This document shows, piece after piece, positions 9,333 to 17,595 of a stretch of 64,000 nt of DNA (the first letter of the stretch is position 1; every line of letters starts with the position of its first letter). The DNA lies in NCBI GenBank assembly GCA_040388605.1, contig JAZKBN010000073.1, positions 8,643-72,642 on the forward strand, written 5' to 3'. This DNA comes from JAZKBN01 sp040388605 (GTDB lineage Bacteria > Bacteroidota > Bacteroidia > Cytophagales > Flexibacteraceae). The notes below the pieces were generated by a model, which saw nothing but the letters and a program-made list of their open reading frames with translations, made no database searches and had not been told where the DNA came from. The position numbers were made by a program, and so were the translations under genes.

Positions 9333-10661
9333 ATGAATAAACTTAGAAACGATTTACAAAAGGCCATTTACCTTGTAATTGACCCATTTGTCCGCCTGCT
9401 TGTAAGGCTCGGCTTTACCCCGAACACAGTTACCGTAATAGGTTTTCTGCTGAATATAGGTGTGGCAGTAATTTTTATAGTGGGTGCTGAGCAGGGCCAC
9501 AGGGGTGATTTAAGCTATGTGGGCTGGGCCGGGGCTTTGGTGCTTTTCGCCGGGCTTTTCGATATGCTCGACGGGCAGGTAGCGCGCATTGGTAAAATGA
9601 GCTCCTCATTCGGCGCCTTCTTCGATTCTGTGCTTGACCGATACAGCGAATTGGTCATGTTTCTTGGTATATGCTATTACCTGGTTTCGCACCACTATTT
9701 CCTGAGCTCTTTATTTGCATTTATGGCCTTAATCGGCAGCATGATGGTAAGCTACACCCGTGCCCGTGCCGAGGGTTTGCACATAGAAAATAAAGGCGGG
9801 CTTATGCAAAGGCCTGAAAGGGTTGTGCTGGTTGCGCTTTCAGCCATTGCATGCGGTATTACCGGGCATTATGCAGGCGGAGATTATAAGCTGTATATAG
9901 AGGGTATTCCTTTCGGGGTTTTCGAAACCATGTCGGTGTTTACCATACCGCTTACTATAATGGCCATACTCACAAATTATACTGCGTACAAACGCATTAC
10001 AGAGGCTAAAAAAGCCCTTGATGCCAAAGATGCCCTTGAAGCCGAGGCAGCATTGGTGGCCGCATCAGTGAGCAATGCTGCAGGGCAAAAGGCGGTAACA
10101 ACACATATAGGGTTAAAGCAAAAGGCAGCTGTATTTGCACTATTGCTTCCCGCCCTTCTTTTTATAAGCCCGGTTTCGAACGCGCAGGATGTGGTTGATA
10201 CTTTTCCTGTTCCCAATGAAGTTGAAAAGCTGATGTTTTACATTCAGCGAACCAATAACAGCAATACCATTTGCTACCAGCTTAATACCGACCAATTGGG
10301 TACTCCTGATGCAGATAACCCCATTAAAATCTTCTGGCTAAGGTATGCCGATGAGAACGGTAAGCGCCGTGATCTGAATTTCATTCAACGTAAATTCGCA
10401 TACGGGCTTAAGGTAAAAAAAGATGGTAATAACTATGAGCTTCGCTCAGTGGCTTACCCCAAAAAACAGCTCTTCCTGCGCAAAGGCGAAGATGGCGCTT
10501 ACCATGTGTTTGCCGGCATTGGCAACCGGGAAGCAATACTTAACCGCATTTATATTAAAATAGATGGCGGAACCTTTTGGCACCCCAACGTAAAATACAT
10601 AGAGCTGAAAGGTAAAAACCCGGTTACAGGTAATACCCTTATTGAGCGTATCCAGGTTTAA
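9333..10661 (+). CDS. CDP-alcohol phosphatidyltransferase (PI-phosphate synthase-like) fused to DUF4833 domain
   Basis: The N-terminal ~225 residues form a polytopic CDP-alcohol phosphatidyltransferase with the complete signature: D77, D80, G81, A84, R85, G94, D98, D102 (DMLDGQVAR then GAFFDSVLD). With MIPS and the PgpA-like gene in the operon, the likely reaction is CDP-diacylglycerol plus inositol 1-phosphate to phosphatidylinositol phosphate. An Ala-rich linker (about 230-262) leads to a hydrophobic segment with a signal-peptidase-like end (PALLFISPVSNAQ, about 267-285) and a ~155-residue DUF4833-type domain that should face the periplasm. No ATG lies at the domain junction; an in-frame GTG at 10068 could restart translation and give a separate secreted DUF4833 protein. 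Such domains are usually separate genes. Confidence 0.88.
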   Translation: MNKLRNDLQKAIYLVIDPFVRLLVRLGFTPNTVTVIGFLLNIGVAVIFIVGAEQGHRGDLSYVGWAGALVLFAGLFDMLDGQVARIGKMSSSFGAFFDSVLDRYSELVMFLGICYYLVSHHYFLSSLFAFMALIGSMMVSYTRARAEGLHIENKGGLMQRPERVVLVALSAIACGITGHYAGGDYKLYIEGIPFGVFETMSVFTIPLTIMAILTNYTAYKRITEAKKALDAKDALEAEAALVAASVSNAAGQKAVTTHIGLKQKAAVFALLLPALLFISPVSNAQDVVDTFPVPNEVEKLMFYIQRTNNSNTICYQLNTDQLGTPDADNPIKIFWLRYADENGKRRDLNFIQRKFAYGLKVKKDGNNYELRSVAYPKKQLFLRKGEDGAYHVFAGIGNREAILNRIYIKIDGGTFWHPNVKYIELKGKNPVTGNTLIERIQV

Positions 10662-10700
10662 TAAAGCGGGCTTAAGCCATTTAGTTTGTCATCAGGAAAA

Positions 10701-11666
10701 ATGCAGGAGAACAACGCGCAGGGTAGCCGCGATAATTTTTTAAGCCCGGGTTTTAACAGGTTCGGCGGCAGGGGAGTGTTGGTTATGGTATGCATTTCAA
10801 TTGCCTACCTGCTCATTTCAAGGGTGTTAATTGGCTACAGGCCGGAGCAGCTTGTGCTGGTTCTTTTAGCAAACTGCCTGTATTTCTCTACTGAAACCAC
10901 ACGTAAATGGGTAACGGGTTTTTCGGTGTTCATTATTTTTTGGGTGCTGTTCGATTATATGAAGGCATTCCCGAATTATAACTGGAATACGGTTCATATT
11001 GAAAGCCTGTATAATACAGAGAAATTGCTTTTCGGGATCACAGAAAACGGGATACGCTTAACGCCTAATGAGTATTTTCTAAATCATACCTCAACATTTC
11101 CAGATGTGGCTTCAGGGCTTTTTTACCTGACATGGGTACCGGTGCCACTTGGCTTTGCTACCTACCTGTTCTTTACCCGACGAAAAGAGTTTGTATATTT
11201 TTCGCTAACCTTCCTGTTTGTGAACCTTTTGGGTTTCGTGGTTTACTATGCTTACCCGGCTGCGCCTCCCTGGTATGTGGCCTTACACGGTTTCGAGTTT
11301 ATACAGGGCACCCCGGGGAATACGGCAGGTCTCATTCGGTTCGATAATTATTTCGGTGTAAGCATTTTCCAAGGCATTTATTCAAAAAGCAGCAATGTTT
11401 TTGCGGCAATGCCGTCGCTGCATTCAAGCTACCCCCTGATAGTTTTTTACTATGGTTTACGTAACAGGCTGGGTTTGGTTAATGTTCTGTTCGCTTTCCT
11501 GATGTTCGGAATCTGGTTTGCGGCAATATACAGCAGCCACCATTACCTAATGGACGTTTTAGCCGGTATAAGCTGCGCAATAATTGGTATTGCCGGTTTT
11601 ATTCAGTTAGCAAAACACGGGAAAACGGCAAAGCTGGTTGCAGGCTTTGTTGATGCTGTTAAATAG
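10701..11666 (+). CDS. AUR1/IPC synthase-like PAP2-superfamily inositolphosphotransferase
   Basis: Multi-pass inner-membrane protein, 321 residues from ATG 10701 (a TTG at 10686 would add five residues). It has the AUR1-type signature: YAYPAAPPWY (about 183-192), AMPSLHSSYP with His241, and SSHHYLMDVLAG with His281 and Asp285, giving the His-His-Asp triad of the PAP2 fold. The family transfers phosphoinositol from phosphatidylinositol to ceramide. As the last gene after spt, ceramide synthesis and inositol-lipid genes, it most likely makes inositol phosphorylceramide. A simple lipid phosphatase is the alternative, but the PAPPWY block argues for the AUR1 branch. Confidence 0.87.
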   Translation: MQENNAQGSRDNFLSPGFNRFGGRGVLVMVCISIAYLLISRVLIGYRPEQLVLVLLANCLYFSTETTRKWVTGFSVFIIFWVLFDYMKAFPNYNWNTVHIESLYNTEKLLFGITENGIRLTPNEYFLNHTSTFPDVASGLFYLTWVPVPLGFATYLFFTRRKEFVYFSLTFLFVNLLGFVVYYAYPAAPPWYVALHGFEFIQGTPGNTAGLIRFDNYFGVSIFQGIYSKSSNVFAAMPSLHSSYPLIVFYYGLRNRLGLVNVLFAFLMFGIWFAAIYSSHHYLMDVLAGISCAIIGIAGFIQLAKHGKTAKLVAGFVDAVK

Positions 11667-11739
11667 ACAGGTTTTTATTTCTTAATATTCGTACTTTTTT
11701 ATCTTAATTGGCGGCTGCTTACCCAAACTGATACCAAAA

Positions 11740-12147
11740 ATGAAAGAGAAAATAGGAACGAAGGAAAACCCGACGCAGTTAAAAACCCCGCCCCAAACAT
11801 CAGAATACACCATGCATTATGATGTAAAAGACGGGCAGGAAGTATTGGTTTGCACAGTAGGTAAAACCGTGCTGCTATATAATTACCAATGCCTGCATGA
11901 TTTGCATGCCATGCTTAAAGCCCAGGGCGACTGGATGGAGCTGGGCAGTGCCGATGAGCAAAAGCCGGCTAAAGAGGGTACTGTTGAAGCTTGGGGCCGT
12001 TCAGAAACTAACCCTGTTGGTGGCTGGTATGGTTTAAAAAAAGGCTTGCGCGGAAGGTTTGGCATGTACGTTCCCCCTCTTATGGAGGCCTTGGGTCTTG
12101 CCGAAGTAACGCATGACGCCAAAGGAAACAAGATGCGGGCAATTTAG
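11740..12147 (+). CDS. Small conserved hypothetical protein (possibly DUF6855)
   Basis: 135-residue soluble protein with no signal peptide or membrane segment. It contains well-formed blocks (GTKENPTQLKTPPQTSEYTM, SADEQKPAKEGTVEAWGR, GWYGLKKGLRGRFGMYVPPL) that look like a compact single domain, and I recall near-identical small proteins in Flavobacteria annotated with a DUF6855-type domain. Function unknown. It follows the inositolphosphotransferase gene by 73 bases, with a TACTTTTT word in the gap that resembles a -7 box, so it may be transcribed on its own rather than as the end of the lipid operon. Confidence 0.7.
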   Translation: MKEKIGTKENPTQLKTPPQTSEYTMHYDVKDGQEVLVCTVGKTVLLYNYQCLHDLHAMLKAQGDWMELGSADEQKPAKEGTVEAWGRSETNPVGGWYGLKKGLRGRFGMYVPPLMEALGLAEVTHDAKGNKMRAI

Positions 12148-12176
12148 CCTCCTTGTTTATTTACCTTCATCAATTA

Positions 12177-12186
12177 NNNNNNNNNN
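12177..12186. other. Scaffold gap of 10 N
   Basis: Ten N in the non-coding space between the small hypothetical gene and the giant protease gene. The true distance and any small feature here are unknown, and promoter elements of the protease gene may be missing. Confidence 0.98.
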
Positions 12187-12344
12187 TGTAATATTTTTTC
12201 TAAGCAAAACAGAAAAAAATCACGACTATTGATTGGGCTGCGTTTTCACGGCATCTTTAAATCAGGCTACAAAACGGTTTGGCAGGCATTTAAGTTTAAT
12301 CTTAAAAAGTATGGGCTCTTTGCGCCTTAAATCACGCAGGAATT

Positions 12345-15300
12345 ATGGTAGTAATGGTTTTTAGTCAAACTGAGGGTTTTTCGCCTTTGAAATTCTTATC
12401 TGAAGCAGCATTCCGGCGTGTCGAACGGTTATTCAGCATTGTGTTATTACCGGCTTTGTTTGCCTTGGCAGCAGTATTTTTAACCGCCTCTGCTGCCAAT
12501 GCCCAGGATAAATACAGCAATGAAAACGGCTTCAGGCTCTTTAACCCTGCAACGGCCGGCCGGCAGCAAACCAAAGAAATTGAAGCGGCCTGTAATACGT
12601 ATTCCCTTATTCAGCCAATCGAGTCTGCATACGCCGACTTGTTGCAGCGCAGGCCCCGAACCTTAAACCTTGTTCTTCCTACCCCCTTCGGGAACAGGGT
12701 TTTAAACCTGCAAACCGCCAATATTTTGAGCGCTGATGTAAAATTTACAGAACATAGCGTAAACGGGATAAAACAGGTTGACTACAATCCCGGCCTTTAT
12801 TACCAAGGCCAAATGCAAGGCGACAGCCTGAGCCGCTTTGCAATCAGCTTTTTCGATAACGGTCAGATAATCGGCGTTGGCTGGGGTCCGGGTTTTGCCG
12901 GCAACATGGTTATCGGCAGAATTAAATCTGCTTCAGGTAAAGCCGGTGAAGGGGAGGTAATAGTATATACCGATAACAATTTAAACATTAAAAACCCTTT
13001 TGAATGCGGTACATCTGACATAGTAATGCCGGCAAACGGGTATGAAAAACGCGGAGGCGTTCATAACAACAGCTCGGCAACAACCTGTAAAGCGGTAAGC
13101 AGTTATTGGGAGGGCGGCAATACTTTTTACACTGCCATGGGCAGCAACATTACAACAGCCAATAACTACCTCACGGCCTTGTTTAATATTGTAAATCAGC
13201 TTTACAATGCTGAGCAGCTGAATCATATACTGGCCCGTGTACAAATTAATACCGGCGCCGATGCCACTGACCTGACTACCCAAAAAACGGTACTTTCCTC
13301 TTTCGGCAGCAGGATGAACGGTACCTTAACTGAAAACCTGGGTCATTATTTTACAGGCAATTACAGTACTTTCGGCGGCCTGGCTTGGGTTGACCAGCTT
13401 TGCGTTTCGGCTCAGAATTTCAGAACGGCTACAAGTAACCTGAAGACAGGCTTATTGGTCTTGCCCACCTATTCTTTCGATGCGCAGGTTACCACCCACG
13501 AAATGGGCCATAACCTGGGCAGCCAGCATACCCAATGGTGCGGCTGGGATAAAGGAAACGGCGTTTTCGGAACCATAGACAGCTGCGTAGCTGCCGAACC
13601 GGTAACAGCAGGTACCACAGCGTGCTACACCGGCCCTTCAATCGGACGAACGGGTACCATTATGAGTTATTGCCATATTTTAGGAACCATCAGCTTTACT
13701 TTGGGTTTCGGCCCTATGCCCGGCGCAATTATACGCGACAGATTTACAAATGCTACCTGCCTTTCAGGCACAGCGCCCCCCTCTGTTGCTGTAACAGGGC
13801 CATCAGGGGTTTGCTATGGCGATAATTTTACCCTTAGTGTTCCGGCCTTAGCCGGCGCAACATATACATGGGCAGGCCCCGGCAGCTTTACTGCCGGCAC
13901 AAATTCAATAACCCGCACATCTTATACCGATGCTTTGGCCGGGGATTATACTGCAACTGTTACCATAAACGGTTGCACCTATACAAGCTTCCCAAAAAAC
14001 ATAAGCGCCCAAACATTGGCTATTAGCAACCCGGTAAAAGTGGCTTCACTATGCGCAGGAGCATTGTTGCCGTTTGCGGCATCGTTTAATTGCACAACAT
14101 CGGCAAGCACAAGCATTGTGGTACAGCTTAGCAATGCGTTAGGCTCATGGGCAACCCCAACAGTTTTGGGTACATTCACCAACACCGGCACAGTTAACAC
14201 CAATCTCAGCGGAACTTCAACGTTGGCAGCCGGTAATTACAGGCTGCGTGTATTAACAACTTTTAATGGCATTACTAAAACGTCGAAATATATTCTGGGA
14301 GTTGGTATTGCGCCTCTTTCGGCAACACCCGGAAATGTAAGCGCCACTATTTGCAGTGGTTCGCCTGCAACGCTGACCGCCCCGGTTGGCGCCTCTTCAC
14401 GCAATTGGTATGATTCCGGAAATAACCTTGTAAGCACCGATTCTGTGTTTACAACGCCGCCAATCAGCAGCAACACAAGCTATTACCTGTCGCAGGTTAA
14501 AACAACAAGCGCCGCTTTCGGCAAAACAGCCGTTTCAGGCGGAGGGGTGCGCAGCGTGGCCTCAAATTTCGGAAACTGGTTCAGGGTGTATAATACCTGC
14601 ACCATAACTGGCTTCACTGTAAATGCAGATGCTGCGGGTACCGGGGTTTTGGGAGTTATAGATTCGCTCACAAAATCTACGGTTACAACAAGGGCATTAA
14701 CTTTTGCAGCCGGAAATAATGTAATTACAGGTTTAAATGTAAAGCTGAGTCCCGGTGTTTATAAGCTGGCTGCTACTGCAACCGTTAACCTGTACAGGAA
14801 CGCAAGCGGGGCAGGCTACCCTTACCGCCTGGCAGGTATTTGCGAAATATTGGGTGCCGATGATGGTAACACGGGCAATAACAGCGTAAACGCCTATTAT
14901 TGGTTTTACAATATCGGTATCAGCTACCAGGGCTGCGAAAGCGCAAAAGCTGTTTACACCTTAAATACTCAAAGCATTCCGCAGCCGTTGGTTACAGCAT
15001 CAGGACCGGTGAGCTTTTGTGCAGGCGGTATAGTAACGCTTAGCGCCCCTGCCGGCTTTGGTTATATTTGGAGCAACGGCGCAACTACGCAAAGCATAAT
15101 TGTTGGCCTTCCGGGTACATATACGGTTAAAACCACTTCATCGGGCTGCACTTCTGCTGCATCTGAAAGTGTTAATGTAACAGTAAATTCAATTCCTGCC
15201 ATGCCGGAAGCTACAAGCTCAGGCACAGTTATATGTTCGGGCGCAGCTGTGGTGTTAAGTTCTAATTCGGCAACCGGGAATTTATGGAGCACAGGGGCAC

Positions 15301-17492
15301 AAACGCAGAGTATTTCGGTAAGCTCGGCGGGTAATTATTTTGTAAATGTTATTGCTGCCGGCTGCACAAGTGCGCCAAGTAATGTGATTAGCATAAGTAC
15401 CGGAAACCGGGCCTTGGATGCAGGTACAATTTCAGGTGTTAATTTCCTGCATGCCGATACAACAGCAAACTATACTGTTCCCCCTATAGCCAATGCCGAT
15501 TCATACAACTGGACCTACAGCGGTACAGGTGTCAGCATTATAAATAGCGGCAATACAGCAGCGTTGGTTTTTGCGCCCAATGCTGTTTCCGGCGTATTGA
15601 GCGTTTCCGGTGTTTCTGCATCATGCGGCACAGGCAGTTCTGCAAGCATGCCGATAACAATTTATGCCGATACTTTACCTGATTTATATATATCAGGGAT
15701 TCAAAGCATTGGCGGTGTTTACAGAAGTGTTTTCGTAAGCAGTAACTCTGTTATTACACTTAATGAAGACCTTGATATTTCCGGCGTTTTTAACATTATA
15801 CCCGGTTCTGTTTTGAATACCAATTGCCATAATGTTACGGGTACCGGCAGCTTTATTCTTTCACCGGGTGCCACACTTACTATTTGTAATGCATCGGGCA
15901 TATCGGCATCCGGAAATACAGGGGCTGTTCAAACTGGAACGCGCAGTTTTAGTAACGCTGCCAATTACGAGTACAATGGTTTACAGGAGCAGATAACCGG
16001 TAACGGGCTTCCCGGCAGGGTTCAAAATCTTAGTATAAATAATGCAGCGGGTGTGAGCTTAACTTCGCTATGCGCAGTGTCGCGCATTCTTAAGCTTGAA
16101 TCAGGGAATTTAGAAACCAATAACAAGCTGAAACTGTTGTCTGATTCAGCAGGTACTGCCATGGTTGTAAATGTAAACGGAACAAGCAGTGGCGAAGCTG
16201 TAGTTGAAAGGTACATTTCACCTGGTATTAATCCCGGCTTTGGATACAGGCATTACAGCAGCGCTGTTTCCGGGCAGAAGGTAAGTGAATTGTCGGCGAA
16301 CGGCACATTCAGCCCTGTGCTGAATTATAATTATAATACGGCTGCAATACCGGGGGCTGTAATTCCTTACCCTAATGTTTTTGCATTTGCAGATTCACGT
16401 ATTACCTCTTTAACAAACAATTTCAATTCAGGCTGGTATGTACCTGCGGGCATTTTACAGGCAGGGCAGGGTATAAGTGTAAATATTCAGGCGGCAAAAA
16501 TCTTAAAAGTAACAGGGGTGTTAAATAACGGGAATTATAATGTATCGGCAGAAAGCGGCGGGACAACAAATTCCGGCTGGTTGTTAACCGGGAACCCTTA
16601 CCCGGCACCAATTAATTGGACAATGGTTAATACAACCAACATGTATAACGCCGTTTTTACTTCACAAAGCACCGGGCAATATGCAGGCAGGTATGCGGCT
16701 TATGTTAATGGTATTGGCAACAACGGGGGCAGCCCCATAATAGCCTCTATGCAGGGTTTCTTTGTAAGGGCGAAAACGGGCGGAGGGACTGTTTCATTTA
16801 CCAATGCGGCAAGGTTAACAAGCTATAGCTCCCCTTCATTTTACAGAAATCAAACGCCCGATTTAATACGGCTTGAGCTTTCGTCATCCGGTTTTTCAGG
16901 TGATCAAACTACCATTTATTTCGAGGAAGGAGCCACAGAATTATTTAACCCCGAAAAAGATGCCGGCAAATTGCAATCAGGCGGAATTTCATTGTATAGC
17001 ATTTCGACCGATGATAACTATTCAATTAAATGTATTGATTTACAGGTGTTTAACGGAATAGAAACCCGAATACCATTAGGTTATATTGCTTTGGCAGAAC
17101 AAAGGCATACTATTTCAGCCATAGATGTATCAGGTTTTTGGTATATAAAAGACAGTACAGATGCCCAATTGCATAGCCTGCCATACAGTTTTGCAACCCG
17201 AGCCGGACGGTTTAATAACAGGTTTCAGCTGGTGAAAATAAACGATATATCAGGCCTGTCAGCTGCAACCGCACAGCCATTACTTTTTCCTAATCCCAAT
17301 GCCGGAATTGTAAACTATAGTTTTCCGGGTATCAGTGAGTTAAATATGTACGATGCGGCAGGCAGGGCAGTTTTAAAACGAACCGTTGAGAATTATGCGA
17401 CGCTCGATTTAAAGCAATTTACGGCTGGTATTTATTTTCTCCATTGCATAAGCGGAGGTAATACCTATGTGCGTAAAGTTGTAAGGCAATAA
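12345..17492 (+). CDS. Giant secreted metzincin-type metalloprotease with Ig-like repeats and T9SS sorting domain
   Basis: 1715 residues. An N-terminal hydrophobic signal ends near SAANAQ (residue ~54). The catalytic domain has the extended zinc motif HEMGHNLGSQH (His385, Glu386, His389, His395) and a Met-turn TIMSYCH (Met440), placing it with reprolysin/M12B-like metzincins. From ~residue 475 on there are repeated Ig/PKD-like modules, each with short Cys, Gly/Ser/Thr-rich strands, and a region with right-handed-helix-like repeats near 1140-1280. The last ~70 residues (LLFPNPNAGI ... GIYFLHCISGG ... VRKVVRQ) are a type A T9SS sorting domain, so the protein is exported across the outer membrane and probably anchored or released. 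It faces the adhesin gene 17596-22083 and shares a terminator. Confidence 0.92.
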   Translation: MVVMVFSQTEGFSPLKFLSEAAFRRVERLFSIVLLPALFALAAVFLTASAANAQDKYSNENGFRLFNPATAGRQQTKEIEAACNTYSLIQPIESAYADLLQRRPRTLNLVLPTPFGNRVLNLQTANILSADVKFTEHSVNGIKQVDYNPGLYYQGQMQGDSLSRFAISFFDNGQIIGVGWGPGFAGNMVIGRIKSASGKAGEGEVIVYTDNNLNIKNPFECGTSDIVMPANGYEKRGGVHNNSSATTCKAVSSYWEGGNTFYTAMGSNITTANNYLTALFNIVNQLYNAEQLNHILARVQINTGADATDLTTQKTVLSSFGSRMNGTLTENLGHYFTGNYSTFGGLAWVDQLCVSAQNFRTATSNLKTGLLVLPTYSFDAQVTTHEMGHNLGSQHTQWCGWDKGNGVFGTIDSCVAAEPVTAGTTACYTGPSIGRTGTIMSYCHILGTISFTLGFGPMPGAIIRDRFTNATCLSGTAPPSVAVTGPSGVCYGDNFTLSVPALAGATYTWAGPGSFTAGTNSITRTSYTDALAGDYTATVTINGCTYTSFPKNISAQTLAISNPVKVASLCAGALLPFAASFNCTTSASTSIVVQLSNALGSWATPTVLGTFTNTGTVNTNLSGTSTLAAGNYRLRVLTTFNGITKTSKYILGVGIAPLSATPGNVSATICSGSPATLTAPVGASSRNWYDSGNNLVSTDSVFTTPPISSNTSYYLSQVKTTSAAFGKTAVSGGGVRSVASNFGNWFRVYNTCTITGFTVNADAAGTGVLGVIDSLTKSTVTTRALTFAAGNNVITGLNVKLSPGVYKLAATATVNLYRNASGAGYPYRLAGICEILGADDGNTGNNSVNAYYWFYNIGISYQGCESAKAVYTLNTQSIPQPLVTASGPVSFCAGGIVTLSAPAGFGYIWSNGATTQSIIVGLPGTYTVKTTSSGCTSAASESVNVTVNSIPAMPEATSSGTVICSGAAVVLSSNSATGNLWSTGAQTQSISVSSAGNYFVNVIAAGCTSAPSNVISISTGNRALDAGTISGVNFLHADTTANYTVPPIANADSYNWTYSGTGVSIINSGNTAALVFAPNAVSGVLSVSGVSASCGTGSSASMPITIYADTLPDLYISGIQSIGGVYRSVFVSSNSVITLNEDLDISGVFNIIPGSVLNTNCHNVTGTGSFILSPGATLTICNASGISASGNTGAVQTGTRSFSNAANYEYNGLQEQITGNGLPGRVQNLSINNAAGVSLTSLCAVSRILKLESGNLETNNKLKLLSDSAGTAMVVNVNGTSSGEAVVERYISPGINPGFGYRHYSSAVSGQKVSELSANGTFSPVLNYNYNTAAIPGAVIPYPNVFAFADSRITSLTNNFNSGWYVPAGILQAGQGISVNIQAAKILKVTGVLNNGNYNVSAESGGTTNSGWLLTGNPYPAPINWTMVNTTNMYNAVFTSQSTGQYAGRYAAYVNGIGNNGGSPIIASMQGFFVRAKTGGGTVSFTNAARLTSYSSPSFYRNQTPDLIRLELSSSGFSGDQTTIYFEEGATELFNPEKDAGKLQSGGISLYSISTDDNYSIKCIDLQVFNGIETRIPLGYIALAEQRHTISAIDVSGFWYIKDSTDAQLHSLPYSFATRAGRFNNRFQLVKINDISGLSAATAQPLLFPNPNAGIVNYSFPGISELNMYDAAGRAVLKRTVENYATLDLKQFTAGIYFLHCISGGNTYVRKVVRQ

Positions 17493-17530
17493 GTTATATT
17501 AATAACTGTAATGGTTTGATTCCACTTTGC

Positions 17531-17568
17531 AAAAAAAAACGGACCGAAATGAGGGTCCGTTTTTTTTT
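17531..17568. terminator. Bidirectional intrinsic terminator between convergent giant genes
   Basis: Stem ACGGACC / GGTCCGT (17539-17545 with 17554-17560), loop of eight, flanked by nine A on one side and nine T on the other. It therefore works on both strands, ending the protease gene (plus) and lying close to the end of the adhesin gene (minus). Confidence 0.93.
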
Positions 17569-17595
17569 GAATATACAGGTGTAAGCGAAAATGTT

